Counted from the first letter of the stretch, positions 20,901 to 29,517 are shown. The stretch is 64,000 nucleotides of DNA from Anaerofilum sp. An201 (GCF_002160015.1 NZ_NFJT01000002.1:216924-280923), one strand, 5' to 3'. Numbers and translations are program-made. Notes: generated from the letters alone by a model not told the origin.

Positions 20901-22185
20901 ACGCCTCGCCGTCATCGTAGCCGTAGCGGTTGCCGTACACTTCGTTGTACTGCACCACCACGTCGTCGGCGAACATGGTCCAGCACTGGGCGTAGTTGAC
21001 GTTGCCGCGGTCGAAGCCGCAGGAGTTCTTGACGATGTTGCCTTCCACCGCGCCGCCCTTCACTTCGGTCAGCACGATGCCGTCGCCCACAACGTCCTCG
21101 ATGTAGTTGTTGCGGATGATGACGTTCTTATAGTTTTTCAAAAACTCGTTGCGGCCCCAGCCGTCCGAGTTGATGTTGGTGTTGCACTTGTTGCGGATGC
21201 CCTCGATGGCCACGTTCTTGACGTAGTTGTTCTCGATGATGACATCCTCAAAGGCGGCGCGGCCCATCGCGTGGGGGGTGAGATTGCCCTCGTCGTCGAT
21301 GGTGACGACATTGCCGTCGATGTCCATGTAGTGGCCCATGACGATGATGCCGCCGGAGGTCTTGCCGCCTTTATAGTTCGAGTTGACGTCGTGCACATAG
21401 CAGTTGCGCACACGCACATGCTTCAGCACGCGGTCCTGGATGGAGGAGTAGATCAGGATGCCGGCGCGCTCGGCGGTGCCGCTGTCCATCGTCTCGCCGG
21501 GCTTGTCGGTGGGCTCGAGGTTGGTCACTTCGAGGTTCTCGATCTCCCAGTATTCCTGGTTGTAGATCAGCACTGCGCCGGTGATGGCCGGGCCGCTGGT
21601 GCCGCCGCCGTTGATGATGGGGCGGCTGCCCTCGCCGTAGGACGAGATGGTGATGGGATTTCCCTCGGCGCCGTTGCCCTTGGGCGCCAGCACGCCGTTC
21701 CAGCTGCAGCCGGATTTCAGGCGGATGGTGTCGCCGGGCGCGAAGGTGAAGCTGTTCACCTTGTCCAGGGTCTGCCAGGCGCTGTCCGGAGAGATGCCGG
21801 TGTTGCTGTCGCTGCCGTTCTCAACATCCACATAATAGGTGGTGTTGCCGGGGCTCTGGGTGTCGTTCACGATCTCCTCCAGAGGCACTTTTTCCACCGT
21901 TTTCAGTCCGTCGGTGGGAAACTCGCCTGTGGGGGCGGGGGTCTCCTCTGCGGCCGGCTCCTGGGTGGGAGCAGCCGAAGGCTGTGCGGTTTGTTCGGGT
22001 GTCGGGTCCGGCTGTGCGGTCGGCTGGCTGCTGTCCGGCTCGCTCTGTGCCTGGCTGGACGATGGGGACGACGCCGCGTCCGCGTCCTGCGCCAGGACCG
22101 TCAGCGAGCTTGCGCTCAGCAGCATGGTCAGCGCCAACAGCACCGCCAGCACCCGGCTGCCCGGGGTATGGGGTTTGCTGTGCAT
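17953..22185 (-). CDS. Wall-anchored right-handed beta-helix protein with CBM-like and FIVAR modules
   Basis: 1410 residues. A signal peptide (1-32) is followed by an S/P/T/Q-rich linker (to about 95). A right-handed beta-helix of the DUF1565/pectate-lyase type follows (about 115-670; YYVDVENGSDSNTG, then rungs such as IENNYVKNVAIEG and IIRNNYIEDVVGDG). After it come Ig-like bacterial domains, a DNRLRE/CBM96-like domain (about 830-1020), another Ig-like domain, FIVAR-like helices (about 1185-1335), a Pro/Thr-rich wall-spanning stretch, and IPATGD (about 1376) with a hydrophobic helix and KKRKQ tail. That is a class-A-type sortase signal with I in place of L. The helix fold suggests a polysaccharide lyase or epimerase, but I cannot assign the catalytic residues. 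First gene of a two-gene unit with the PL8 protein. Confidence 0.85.
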   Translation of the reverse strand: MHSKPHTPGSRVLAVLLALTMLLSASSLTVLAQDADAASSPSSSQAQSEPDSSQPTAQPDPTPEQTAQPSAAPTQEPAAEETPAPTGEFPTDGLKTVEKVPLEEIVNDTQSPGNTTYYVDVENGSDSNTGISPDSAWQTLDKVNSFTFAPGDTIRLKSGCSWNGVLAPKGNGAEGNPITISSYGEGSRPIINGGGTSGPAITGAVLIYNQEYWEIENLEVTNLEPTDKPGETMDSGTAERAGILIYSSIQDRVLKHVRVRNCYVHDVNSNYKGGKTSGGIIVMGHYMDIDGNVVTIDDEGNLTPHAMGRAAFEDVIIENNYVKNVAIEGIRNKCNTNINSDGWGRNEFLKNYKNVIIRNNYIEDVVGDGIVLTEVKGGAVEGNIVKNSCGFDRGNVNYAQCWTMFADDVVVQYNEVYGNRYGYDDGEAFDSDMKNERNVFQYNLSHDNGGGVCLFMSSQTDTTFRYNVSINDGAGTYPNGSKMRQQTFHYDSTSSDGPNVPKIYNNTIYVSGEDNSTVLFGGKSARTCFINFKNNIVLAENGANVTFSHDDSTIHADSVVENNCFWPASIADSNGMTGEALAEKGNIFADPMLENPAAGLDYTSFSLPVEEMDKLPTLARERVVELSRPYQLQEGSPCIRAGQMIAGAPETDLFGNPVAGLVDIGAHEFSSTPETGAIVRPVTVATLVGKLPVLPDTVEAEIDGSTYTFAVEWEEITPDQVAEEGTLQVQGTVNGVAQPAEATVYVVSSPSKPIEVEPVTTRAGQYPALPATVTAQFENEVALELPVEWEILSADQFTKAGTYTVKGKVKDLEQGGDVTVKVTVTGSVDPTAETVVSVTTGDTYIQESPATTNYNGKRMEVKLASPGYHRRALMQFDLSGLTEEQIASAQKIELRLYGVWAQEDGKWNPGTGADTTRWVDLYGISADWDEAAVNWNTQPALGENILKEFPLVNRDIDQKNFTLDVTDYVHAQGADKLGILLGIFSYGEYGDADNNGFAVASKESAGTNEEQKPALVLSYTYLESIVPVELEVPAGEEAQLPETVTVRLSDGSEEQRAVVWDSFQLPAEGESVQVRGAVEGTAMPAVAEITVTAPLPEITAVAPIEPLRAMLGTPEDQLGLPATATATLDNGQTVELPVGYWFPEPAYDPYVEQTYTWVGYFDLENSEIKVNNSADLHPSVQTQLVWQPNKSILQEAIAAAEAATVSGEVNTTIVSVQKEFAAAYQAALKAMNDEMATVEEVQAAYNGQQIALWKLGYTAADKTTLNELIKRADELDLGIYTDESAAAVTAALESAKALQADGELSVADQPAVDEAAAALKAALEALEEKDPATPTPNPTEEPTPEPTQPPVPTPDPDPSAVPSPTSTPDTGDAGQIPATGDSVAVTALAVLLAAALAGVCGFVILKKRKQ

Positions 22186-22404
22186 GAGAATCCTCCTTTT
22201 TTGTATGATTGTTCATTATCATACGCACCCGCCCCCAAAAGGTAAAGGCAGGATTTGTTGTCTTTTTATACTTTTTTACGCCCTGCCATTTTCTTCTGTC
22301 TTTCAAACCCACACATTTTTACGCTCTAATACTTTCTTTCAAAACCCGCACAAACTTTTCACAATTTTGTCTCTCAAATTGCACAAGCAGCGCTTCCTGC
22401 GCGC

Positions 22405-22443
22405 AAAAACCCCCGGCAGCAGAACCTTTTCTGCCGCCGGGGG
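22405..22443 (-). terminator. Intrinsic terminator after rny
   Basis: Long stem (CCCCCGGC with GCCGGGGG, extended by CAGAA/TTCTG) followed by five T on the minus strand, 33 bases past the rny stop. The remaining 22186-22404 segment is AT-rich and should hold the promoter of the beta-helix gene; I see no clear consensus there. Confidence 0.8.
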
Positions 22444-22475
22444 CGGATATGCATAATACTATTTTACGAGAAGCA

Positions 22476-24029
22476 TCACTTGGCGTACTCCACCGCGCGG
22501 TTTTCGCGGATGACGTTCACCTTGATCTGGCCGGGATAGTCCAGCTCCTCCTCGATCTTGCGGGTGATGGCATGCGCCAGCAGGATCAGCTGGTCGTCGT
22601 TGATGACCTCGGGCTTCACCATGATGCGGACCTCGCGGCCGGCCTGCACGGCGAAGGCGGTCTCGACGCCCTCAAAGCTGCAGCTGATCTCTTCCAGGTT
22701 CTCCAGCCGCTTGATATAGCTCTCCAGGTTCTCGCGGCGGGCGCCCGGGCGGGCGGCGCTGATGGCGTCGGCGGCCATGACCACGAAGGCCAGCGGCGTC
22801 TTGGGCTCCACGTCGCCGTGGTGGGCCTCGATGGCGTGGATGACGGCGGGGTTCTCCTTATATTTCTTGGCGATGTCCACGCCGATCTGCACGTGGCTGC
22901 CCTCGATCTCATGGTTCAGCGACTTGCCGATGTCGTGCAGCAGGCCGGCGCGGCGTGCCTGCTGGACGTTCAGGCCCAGCTCGGCGGCCATGATGCCGGA
23001 CAGGTAGGCCACCTCCAGCGAGTGGTTCAGCACGTTCTGGCCATAGCTGGTGCGGAAGCGCAGACGGCCCAGCAGCTTCACCACGTCGGGGTGGATGCCG
23101 TGCACGCCCACGTCCATCACGGCGCGCTCGCCTTCCCGCTTCATGGTCAGCTCCAGCTCGCGGCGGCACTTGTCCACCGTCTCCTCGATGCGGGCGGGAT
23201 GGATGCGGCCGTCGGTGATCAGACGCTCCAGCGCCATGCGCGCCACCTCGCGGCGCACCTGGTCGAAGCTGGACAGGGTGATGGCTTCGGGGGTGTCGTC
23301 GATGATGAGCTCCACGCCGGTGGCGGTCTCCAGCGCGCGGATGTTGCGGCCCTCACGGCCGATGATGCGGCCTTTCATCTCGTCGCTGGGCAGCGGCACC
23401 ACCGTCACGGTGGCCTCGCTGGAATGGTCGGCCGCGCAGCGTGCCAGCGCCTGGCTGATCAGCTCGCGGGCCATCTGGTCGGCCTCGTCCTTGGTCTGGG
23501 CCTCGAAGGCGGCCATGCGCATCGCCTTCTCGTGCACCAGCTGTTCGTCCACGCGGCTGAGCAGCAGATGCTTGGCGTCCTCCTGCGACAGCGCCGCGAT
23601 GGCTTCCAGCTTTTCCAGCTGGCGCGCCTTCATCTGCTCCAGCTCGTCCAGGCGGGCCTCCACCAGCTCGCTGCGCTTGCGCAGCTCCTCTTCCTTCTGC
23701 TCGGCGTTCTGGATCTTGCGCTCCAGCGCCTCTTCCTTCTGATCCAGGCGGCGCTCCTGGCGGCCCAGCTCGCTGCGGCGGTCTTTGATCTCCTTGTCGG
23801 CCTCGGCTTTCAGGCGGAACACCTCGTCCTTGGCCTCCACCAGGGTCTCCTTGCGCTTCTGCTCGGCGCTTTTCACCGCGTCGTTGACGATGCGCACGGC
23901 TTCTTCCTCCGCGCTGCCGATCTTGGCCTCAGCCGTCTTGCGGCGGTGCTGCTGACCAAAATAGAAAAAGGCGGCGGCGGAAAGAGCGGCGGCGATCAAC
24001 GCGATGAGTATCGTTGCCCAAATAGGCAT
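22476..24029 (-). CDS. rny: Ribonuclease Y
   Basis: 517-residue membrane-anchored endoribonuclease that starts mRNA decay. Order of parts: an N-terminal membrane helix ([20 protein letters not shown]), a long charged coiled coil to about residue 200, a KH domain with [17 protein letters not shown], then the HD phosphohydrolase domain with [12 protein letters not shown] and EAHHGD. The start at 24029 follows AAGGAGTGACCAAC; the longer frame to 24116 would put charged residues before the membrane helix and lacks a ribosome site. Divergent from thrS. Its leader contains a terminator-like hairpin (see separate entry). Confidence 0.97.
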   Translation of the reverse strand: MPIWATILIALIAAALSAAAFFYFGQQHRRKTAEAKIGSAEEEAVRIVNDAVKSAEQKRKETLVEAKDEVFRLKAEADKEIKDRRSELGRQERRLDQKEEALERKIQNAEQKEEELRKRSELVEARLDELEQMKARQLEKLEAIAALSQEDAKHLLLSRVDEQLVHEKAMRMAAFEAQTKDEADQMARELISQALARCAADHSSEATVTVVPLPSDEMKGRIIGREGRNIRALETATGVELIIDDTPEAITLSSFDQVRREVARMALERLITDGRIHPARIEETVDKCRRELELTMKREGERAVMDVGVHGIHPDVVKLLGRLRFRTSYGQNVLNHSLEVAYLSGIMAAELGLNVQQARRAGLLHDIGKSLNHEIEGSHVQIGVDIAKKYKENPAVIHAIEAHHGDVEPKTPLAFVVMAADAISAARPGARRENLESYIKRLENLEEISCSFEGVETAFAVQAGREVRIMVKPEVINDDQLILLAHAITRKIEEELDYPGQIKVNVIRENRAVEYAK

Positions 24030-24116
24030 GTTGGTCACTCCTTCACTCGTTGTCATTTCGTTGGGGTATGCGATAAACGCGAACCGGTTTCTTTTGCGCA
24101 GACGCGGTTTTTCCAT

Positions 24117-24142
24117 AAAAAAAACGGGCTTTGCGCCCCGTA
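24117..24142 (-). terminator. Terminator-like hairpin in the rny leader (possible attenuator)
   Basis: On the minus strand ACGGG-GCGCAAAG-CCCGT is followed by eight T. It lies between the predicted rny promoter (24194-24223) and the rny start codon, so it would cap a leader RNA unless read-through is controlled. Confidence 0.5.
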
Positions 24143-24193
24143 TGGTCTCACAGGCTGCTGCAAATTGCCGGTGCCGAATTTATTCTGTTTTCT

Positions 24194-24223
24194 ATTTTAA
24201 GGCAAACACGGCCCGCCTGTCAA
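24194..24223 (-). promoter_or_regulatory. Predicted rny promoter
   Basis: TTGACA, an 18-base spacer, then TAAAAT on the minus strand. The resulting leader would be about 160 bases and contains the hairpin at 24117-24142. Confidence 0.6.
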
Positions 24224-24265
24224 GATTTTGTTACTTTCAACCAAAAAAAGCAGCAAATACACGGG

Positions 24266-24294
24266 TTGACTTTGCCGTCCGCGGCGTGTATGAT
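24266..24294 (+). promoter_or_regulatory. Predicted thrS promoter
   Basis: TTGACT, a 17-base spacer, then TATGAT, immediately upstream of the T-box leader. It is back to back with the rny promoter, with only 42 bases between the two -35 boxes. Confidence 0.75.
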
Positions 24295-24299
24295 AAAAG

Positions 24300-24568
24300 A
24301 TACAAACTTCATCCTGCAAACGCGCAGACGCGGACAAACAGCCGCGCCGCACCACACACCCAGAGAGGGCCGCATTTTTGCTGCGAGCGGCCTTGTGCGA
24401 CGGCGCCGCCTACCACCGCCGAGCAGCAGGGGCGAACCCCTGCCGGGCCTGCCGGGCCGTTATCACCGGCGTCGAGAGGTGCGCCCCGCCGGGCGCGCAA
24501 TCCGGGTGGAACCGTGGAGCTTTTTATACGCTTCATCCCGCATATTCGTGTGGGATGGAGCGTTTTTC
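24300..24568 (+). ncRNA. T-box leader of thrS
   Basis: A tRNA-sensing leader. Stem I opens near AGAGAGGG (24363). A candidate Thr specifier ACC lies at 24412-24417, and TTATC...GAGAGG follows in the stem III region. The T-box bulge is GGGTGGAACCGTGG (24504-24517). It ends in a terminator stem CGCTTCATCCC / GGGATGGAGCG with five T. Uncharged tRNA-Thr would stabilise the antiterminator and let thrS be expressed. The exact specifier register is uncertain. Confidence 0.88.
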
Positions 24569-24609
24569 TTTTCCCCGTTCGGGGAACGACCTGCAAGGAG
24601 GTTTTTTGT

Positions 24610-26544
24610 ATGATCAAAGTTGACCTGAAGGGCACCGTCAAGGAGTTCGAGGCCGGCGTATCCGCCGCCGACGTTGCCAAGAGCATCGGCATGGGCCTGT
24701 ACAAATCGGCCTGCGCCGCCCGCGTGGACGGCGAGGTGTGCGACCTGCGCACCCCGCTGGACAAAGACTGCACGCTGGAGATCCTCACCTTTGCCGACAA
24801 GGACGGCCAGCACGCCTTCTGGCACACCGCCGCGCACATCATGGCGCAGGCCATCCAGCACCTGTACCCCGAGGCGCACTTCGGCATCGGCCCCGCGCTG
24901 GAGACCGGCTGGTACTACGACGTGGGCGGCGTGAAGCCCTTCACCCCCGACCAGTTCGCCGCCATCGAGGCCGAGATGAAGAAGATCGCCAAGGAAGATC
25001 TGCCCATCGAGAAGCGCACCGTCTCGCTGGAGGAGGCCCGCAGCCTCTTTGCCGGCCAGCCCTACAAGCTGGAGCTGGTGGAGGAGTACGCCGAGAAGGG
25101 CTGGGAGCTGAGCGTCTACAAGCAGGGCGATTTCACCGACCTGTGCGCCGGTCCCCACCTGATGAGCACCGGCGCGGTGAAGGCCGCCCGCCTGACCCAG
25201 GCCACCAGCGCCTACTGGCGCGGCGATTCCAGCCGCGACACCCTGTGCCGCGTGTACGGCGTGGCCTTCCCCAAGGCCGGCGAGCTGGACGAGTATCTGA
25301 AGCAGCAGGAGGAAGCCCGCAAGCGCGACCACAACAAGATCGGCCGCGAGCTGGAGTATTTCACCACGGTGGACTGCATCGGCCAGGGCCTGCCCATCCT
25401 GCTGCCCAACGGCGCCCGCACCGTGCAGCTGCTGCAGCGCTGGGTGGAGGACACCGAGCAGAAGCGCGGCTACCTGCTGACCAAAACCCCCTATATGGCC
25501 AAGCGCGACCTGTATAAGATCAGCGGCCACTGGGACCACTACCGCGACGGCATGTTCATCCTGGGCGACCCCGACGACGAGACCAAGGAGTGCTTTGCCC
25601 TGCGCCCGATGACCTGCCCGTTCCAGTATCAGGTGTTCCTGAACCGCAAGCGCTCCTACCGCGACCTGCCCATGCGCCTGGGCGAGACCTCCACCCTGTT
25701 CCGCAACGAGGATTCCGGCGAGATGCACGGCCTGATCCGCGTGCGTCAGTTCACCATCAGCGAAGGCCACCTGATCCTGCGCCCCGAGCAGCTGGAGGAG
25801 GAGTTCCGCGGCTGCCTGGAGCTGGCCAAGGAGATGCTGGAGACCATCGGCCTGGCCGAGGACGTGAGCTATCGTTTCAGCCAGTGGGACCCGAACCGCA
25901 CCGACAAGTACGAGGGCACCGCCGAGCAGTGGGAGGAAGCCCAGAGCCTGATGCAGAAGATCCTGGATCATCTGGGTCTGGAGTACGAGGTGGGCGTGGA
26001 CGAAGCCGCCTTCTACGGTCCCAAGCTGGACATCCAGATCAAGAACGTGTTCGGCAAGGAGGACACCCTCATCACCATCCAGATCGACATGCTGCTGGCC
26101 GAGAAGTTCGGCATGCACTACACCGATGTGGACGGCAAGGAGCGCATCCCCTATATCATCCACCGCACCTCCATCGGCTGCTACGAGCGCACCCTGGCGC
26201 TGCTGCTGGAGAAGTATGCCGGCGCTCTGCCGGTGTGGCTGATGCCCACCCAGGTGATGGTGATCCCCATCAGCGAGAAGCACCACGACTACGCCGAGAA
26301 GGTGCACAAGGCACTGGAAGCTGCCGGTGTGCGGGTGGAGACCGACTACCGCAGCGAGAAGATGGGCTACAAGATCCGCGAGGCCCAGCTGAAGAAGATC
26401 CCCTATATGCTGGTGGTGGGCGACAAGGAGGCCGAGGAAGGCACCGTCGCCGTGCGTGCCCGCAAGGAGGCGAACGGCGGCACCAAATCCCTGGCCGATT
26501 TCATCGCCCAGATCACCGCCGAGATCGAGAGCAAGGCCCGCTGA
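24610..26544 (+). CDS. thrS: Threonyl-tRNA synthetase
   Basis: 644 residues with the full class II ThrRS layout. It has an N-terminal TGS domain (about 1-60) and an editing domain with HTAAHIMAQA. The catalytic core carries a zinc-site Cys in RPMTCPFQYQ and motif 2 LFRNEDSGEMHGLIRVRQF, and the C-terminal anticodon domain begins near PTQVMVIPISEKH. Its start follows AAGGAGG by eight bases. The frame open upstream is T-box RNA, not coding. It is controlled by the T-box leader and ends at a strong terminator. Confidence 0.98.
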   Translation: MIKVDLKGTVKEFEAGVSAADVAKSIGMGLYKSACAARVDGEVCDLRTPLDKDCTLEILTFADKDGQHAFWHTAAHIMAQAIQHLYPEAHFGIGPALETGWYYDVGGVKPFTPDQFAAIEAEMKKIAKEDLPIEKRTVSLEEARSLFAGQPYKLELVEEYAEKGWELSVYKQGDFTDLCAGPHLMSTGAVKAARLTQATSAYWRGDSSRDTLCRVYGVAFPKAGELDEYLKQQEEARKRDHNKIGRELEYFTTVDCIGQGLPILLPNGARTVQLLQRWVEDTEQKRGYLLTKTPYMAKRDLYKISGHWDHYRDGMFILGDPDDETKECFALRPMTCPFQYQVFLNRKRSYRDLPMRLGETSTLFRNEDSGEMHGLIRVRQFTISEGHLILRPEQLEEEFRGCLELAKEMLETIGLAEDVSYRFSQWDPNRTDKYEGTAEQWEEAQSLMQKILDHLGLEYEVGVDEAAFYGPKLDIQIKNVFGKEDTLITIQIDMLLAEKFGMHYTDVDGKERIPYIIHRTSIGCYERTLALLLEKYAGALPVWLMPTQVMVIPISEKHHDYAEKVHKALEAAGVRVETDYRSEKMGYKIREAQLKKIPYMLVVGDKEAEEGTVAVRARKEANGGTKSLADFIAQITAEIESKAR

Positions 26545-26582
26545 CCGTCTCCGGCGCTACCATAGTATACCCGATACCGCAG

Positions 26583-26630
26583 CGCGCGGCCGCTTTGTCC
26601 CATCGGACAGGCGGCCGCGCGTTTGATTTG
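26583..26630 (+). terminator. Terminator after thrS
   Basis: An 11-bp stem, CGCGCGGCCGC with GCGGCCGCGCG, followed by TTTGATTTG. It lies between the converging thrS and MATE genes. Confidence 0.75.
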
Positions 26631-26637
26631 CCGTTTA

Positions 26638-27990
26638 TTATGCTTTTTGCAGGGCCGGGCGGCGGTCTTTGCGCCACATCCACGCCACATACGCCAGCGT
26701 GTACACCGCCATCACCCCCGACACCGCCGGCGCGATGGCTCCCAGCACCGCGAGGTCGTCGGCGCACCGGCCGCAGGCCAGCCAGATCAGCGGCATGCGC
26801 AGGCACAGCGCCCCAAAGCAGCAGCTGACCATCGTGAACACCGTGCACCCCCGGCCGTTGAGGTAGCCGTTCAGGCAGAACACCACGCTCACCGCCAGAT
26901 AGTCCCAGCTGCAGCTGCGGAAGAACGGGATGCCCGCTTCGATCACCTCCGCCTCGCGGCTGAACAGGCCGATCATCGTCTGGGGCGACAGCTGCGCCCA
27001 GGCAAAAAAGCAGCCCGACGCCGCCAGTGCGAAAAGCAGCCCCAGCTTGAGCGACAGCGCCGCACGCTGCGGTTTGCCCGCGCCGAAGTTCTGTGCCGTC
27101 ACCGCCGCCAGCGCGCTGGCCACCGAGGTGGCGGGCAGCATGGCCAGCACGTCGTAGCGGGAGGCCACCCCCACCGCTGCGGCCGCCGCCACCCCCAGGC
27201 GGTTGGTGACCGAGGTGAGGTATAAAAACGAAAGCCGCACCATACACTCCTGTATCGTGATGGGCAATCCCAGCCCGGCCAGGCGGCGCAGCTCGCCGGG
27301 ATGGATGCGCAGCGTTGTTCTGCCGAAGCGGAACGGGAACCGGCTCCTGTGCAGATACACCATCCCGCACACCATGCTGAACCCCTGCGCCGCCACGGTG
27401 GCCACCGCCGCGCCCGCCGCCCCCATCCGCAGTACCCCCACCAGCAGCAGGTCGCCCGCGATGTTCAGCACACAGGCCAGCGCCACGAACAGCATCGGCC
27501 GCACCGAGTCGCCGTATCCGCGCAGCACCGCGCTGACCGCGTTGTAGCCGCAGATGAACACAACGCCCGCCGCGCAGATGCAGACATACCGCATCGCCTC
27601 GGCAAAGGCGGCTTCGGGCGTTTGCAGCGCCTGCAGGATCCAGCGGCAGCCGCCCAGCAGTGCGGCCGTCAGCCCCGCCGCAAAGACGGCAAAGGCGGTG
27701 AGCAGCGTACCCACCGCCGCGCCGGTTTTGCCCTGCTGCCCGCTGCCCACCAGCTGGCCCACCCGGATGGTGCCGCCCAGCGTGAGGCCCGCGATGACGC
27801 TGGTGATGATCTGGGTGACCTGGGTGCCGGTGGAGACGGCGGCCACGCTCGCCGGCCCGCAGAACCACCCCACCACCGCCAGGTCGGCCGCGCCATACAG
27901 CGCCTGGATCAGGTTCGCCGCCAAAAACGGCGCCGCAAACCGCAGCAGGACCTTCGCCGCATTCCCCTGTGTAAGATCGTTCTTTCCCAT
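26638..27990 (-). CDS. MATE family efflux transporter
   Basis: 450 residues with about 12 hydrophobic helices. The N-terminal TQGNAAKVLLRFAAPFLAANLIQALYG segment is typical of MATE exporters of the DinF/NorM type, with the usual PxT/GQLVG features (TIRVGQLVGSGQQGK, AVTAQNFGAGKPQRA). They export cationic compounds using H+ or Na+. The start at 27990 (MGKNDLTQGN) is preceded by GAGAGGGAAACACAGG; an earlier Met lacks a ribosome site. It stands alone, convergent with thrS, so its substrate cannot be guessed from neighbours. Confidence 0.92.
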   Translation of the reverse strand: MGKNDLTQGNAAKVLLRFAAPFLAANLIQALYGAADLAVVGWFCGPASVAAVSTGTQVTQIITSVIAGLTLGGTIRVGQLVGSGQQGKTGAAVGTLLTAFAVFAAGLTAALLGGCRWILQALQTPEAAFAEAMRYVCICAAGVVFICGYNAVSAVLRGYGDSVRPMLFVALACVLNIAGDLLLVGVLRMGAAGAAVATVAAQGFSMVCGMVYLHRSRFPFRFGRTTLRIHPGELRRLAGLGLPITIQECMVRLSFLYLTSVTNRLGVAAAAAVGVASRYDVLAMLPATSVASALAAVTAQNFGAGKPQRAALSLKLGLLFALAASGCFFAWAQLSPQTMIGLFSREAEVIEAGIPFFRSCSWDYLAVSVVFCLNGYLNGRGCTVFTMVSCCFGALCLRMPLIWLACGRCADDLAVLGAIAPAVSGVMAVYTLAYVAWMWRKDRRPALQKA

Positions 27991-28155
27991 CCTGTGTTTC
28001 CCTCTCATTTGCACATTTTTGCAGTATTTATTGTATAGTATACCATGTGTATACATTTTCGCCATCGGGCGTTCTGCACAAATTCCACACAGATTTTCTC
28101 TGTCTGTTCCGTATTTTTTTAACAACAAATTCACTTTTTCCCTCCCATATTGTGG

Positions 28156-28161
28156 TATAAT
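28156..28161 (+). promoter_or_regulatory. Probable -10 box for the CBS-domain gene
   Basis: TATAAT in an AT-rich stretch 70 bases ahead of the start; the -35 element is not clear. Confidence 0.45.
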
Positions 28162-28230
28162 AAAAGTGTCCACCGGGGGGCGCGGCGCGCTCCCCTTTCA
28201 CCAAAACAATCCGAGGGAATGCACGATCTT

Positions 28231-28686
28231 ATGAACATTTTATTCTTTCTCACCCCCAAACAGGACGTGGCGTTTATCTACGATGACTTCACCGTGCGCC
28301 AGACGCTGGAAAAAATGGAGCATCACCGCTATTCTTCCATCCCCATCCTCAACCGAAAGGGCGAGTATGTGGGCACCATCACCGAGGGCGACCTGCTGTG
28401 GGGCATCAAAAACGGCTACGGCCTGTCGCTGGCACAGGCCGAGGAGGTGCCGGTGATGCGTCTGCCCCGCAAGCGGGACAATTCGGCTGTGCGGGTGGAC
28501 ACCACGATGGACGATCTGGTGATCGCCGCCATGCAGCAGAACTTCGTGCCGGTGATCGACGACAAGAACAGCTTCATCGGCATCATCAAGCGCAAGGCCA
28601 TCATCCAATACTGCTACGACCGCTACAGAAAAGAAAATTCCAAAGCCGGTCCCCGGGTGCAGATCCGGGCCGCCGCCAGCGTATAA
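28231..28686 (+). CDS. Small two-CBS-domain protein
   Basis: 151 residues made of a CBS pair. The first CBS has the motif SIPILNRKGEYVGTITEGDLL and the second FVPVIDDKNSFIGIIKRKAI. Such free-standing Bateman modules bind adenine nucleotides and usually regulate partners, here unknown. I chose the ATG at 28231, because GAGGGA lies about 12 bases upstream. The ATG at 28219, which adds four residues, touches the same site and is less likely. It is followed after 21 bases by a flavin reductase-like gene, probably in the same operon. Confidence 0.85.
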   Translation: MNILFFLTPKQDVAFIYDDFTVRQTLEKMEHHRYSSIPILNRKGEYVGTITEGDLLWGIKNGYGLSLAQAEEVPVMRLPRKRDNSAVRVDTTMDDLVIAAMQQNFVPVIDDKNSFIGIIKRKAIIQYCYDRYRKENSKAGPRVQIRAAASV

Positions 28687-28707
28687 ACACGAAAGGAAGC
28701 GACTTCC

Positions 28708-29217
28708 ATGAACTGGAACCAGATCAAACCCGAAGATTTTGCGCGCAGCCCGTTTGCCGCCATCGGCAGGCAGTGGATGCTCGTTGCCGCCCAAAAGCCC
28801 GACGGCGCCGTCAACGCGATGACCGCCAGCTGGGGCGGGATGGGCGTGCTGTGGGGCAAAAATGTGGTGTTCGCCTTTGTGCGCCCGCAGCGCTACACCC
28901 GCGAATTCATCGACGCCGCCGGGCGGTTCACCCTCTCCTTTTTCCCCGAAGAACAGCGCCCGGCGCTGGCCTATCTGGGCAAGGTGAGCGGCCGCGACGA
29001 GCCGGACAAGATCGCAAAAGCCGGCCTGACGGTGGAATCGCTGGACGGCGCCCCCGCCTTTGCACAGGCCGAGACCACCATCGTCTGCCGTCCGCTGTAC
29101 GCCGGGCGCATCGACCCGGCGCAGTTCCTGGACAGCGGGCTGGACGCGAAATGGTACCCCGACAAGGACTACCACATCGTGTATGTGGCCGAGGTCGAAT
29201 CCATCCACACCCGCTGA
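28708..29217 (+). CDS. Flavin reductase-like FMN-binding protein
   Basis: 169 residues of the flavoredoxin/flavin reductase-like split-barrel type. The N-terminal stretch AVNAMTASWGGMGVLWGK is the usual FMN-binding loop, followed by RPQRYTREFIDAAGRFTLSFF. Such proteins pass electrons between NAD(P)H, flavin and acceptors; the reaction here is not known. Start preceded by GAAAGGAAGCG. Likely co-transcribed with the CBS-domain gene and ended by the terminator at 29469. Confidence 0.85.
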   Translation: MNWNQIKPEDFARSPFAAIGRQWMLVAAQKPDGAVNAMTASWGGMGVLWGKNVVFAFVRPQRYTREFIDAAGRFTLSFFPEEQRPALAYLGKVSGRDEPDKIAKAGLTVESLDGAPAFAQAETTIVCRPLYAGRIDPAQFLDSGLDAKWYPDKDYHIVYVAEVESIHTR

Positions 29218-29264
29218 ATCCCGCCGCGCGCAGAAAAGGCAGCCTCTTTCAAGTTGCTCATCCA

Positions 29265-29467
29265 GCGATTCCCTTTGTGCGGCGGGGCAGCTCCGACCTC
29301 ATCCGCCCCGGCGGGGCACCTTCCCCTGCCAGAGGAAGGCTTTTGATCAAACACAGCACCGCCGGTTTTTGCCAAAGGCTTCCCCTTGGGGGGAAGCTGT
29401 CGCCGCAGGCGGCTGATGAGGGGAATGCTTTCGGGCAGCGCAAACCATCCCGTTTTCGACAAGCTAA
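29265..29467. repeat. Composite dispersed repeat, copy B
   Basis: This non-coding stretch holds inverted units. AAGGCTTCCCCTTGGGGGGAAGCTGTCGCC can fold on itself, and facing it is a GCAGCTCCGACCTCATCCGCC unit. Its right end (29412-29467) is the reverse complement of 8674-8722, and CAGCACCGCCGGTTTTT...AAAGGCTTCCCC recurs at 46232-46263. This is the pattern of a miniature repeat family found between genes in Oscillospiraceae. No open reading frame with coding character. Confidence 0.7.
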
Positions 29468-29468
29468 A

Positions 29469-29512
29469 GGCAGCTGCTTTCCCCACGGGAAGGCAGCTGC
29501 CCTTTTGTTTTT
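29469..29512 (+). terminator. Terminator after the flavin reductase-like gene
   Basis: GGCAGCTGC with GCAGCTGCC, and an inner TTCCCC/GGGAAG stem, followed by CTTTTGTTTTT. It lies about 250 bases past the stop, beyond the repeat. Confidence 0.75.
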
Positions 29513-29517
29513 GGAGC

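Noticed and set aside
24004..24609. An N-terminal extension of thrS of about 200 residues
   Set aside because: This is the T-box leader and promoter; the proper start has AAGGAGG and gives the family length.
29300..29470. CRISPR array
   Set aside because: The repeats are few, unequally spaced, mostly inverted and dispersed over the window; there are no spacers and no cas genes.
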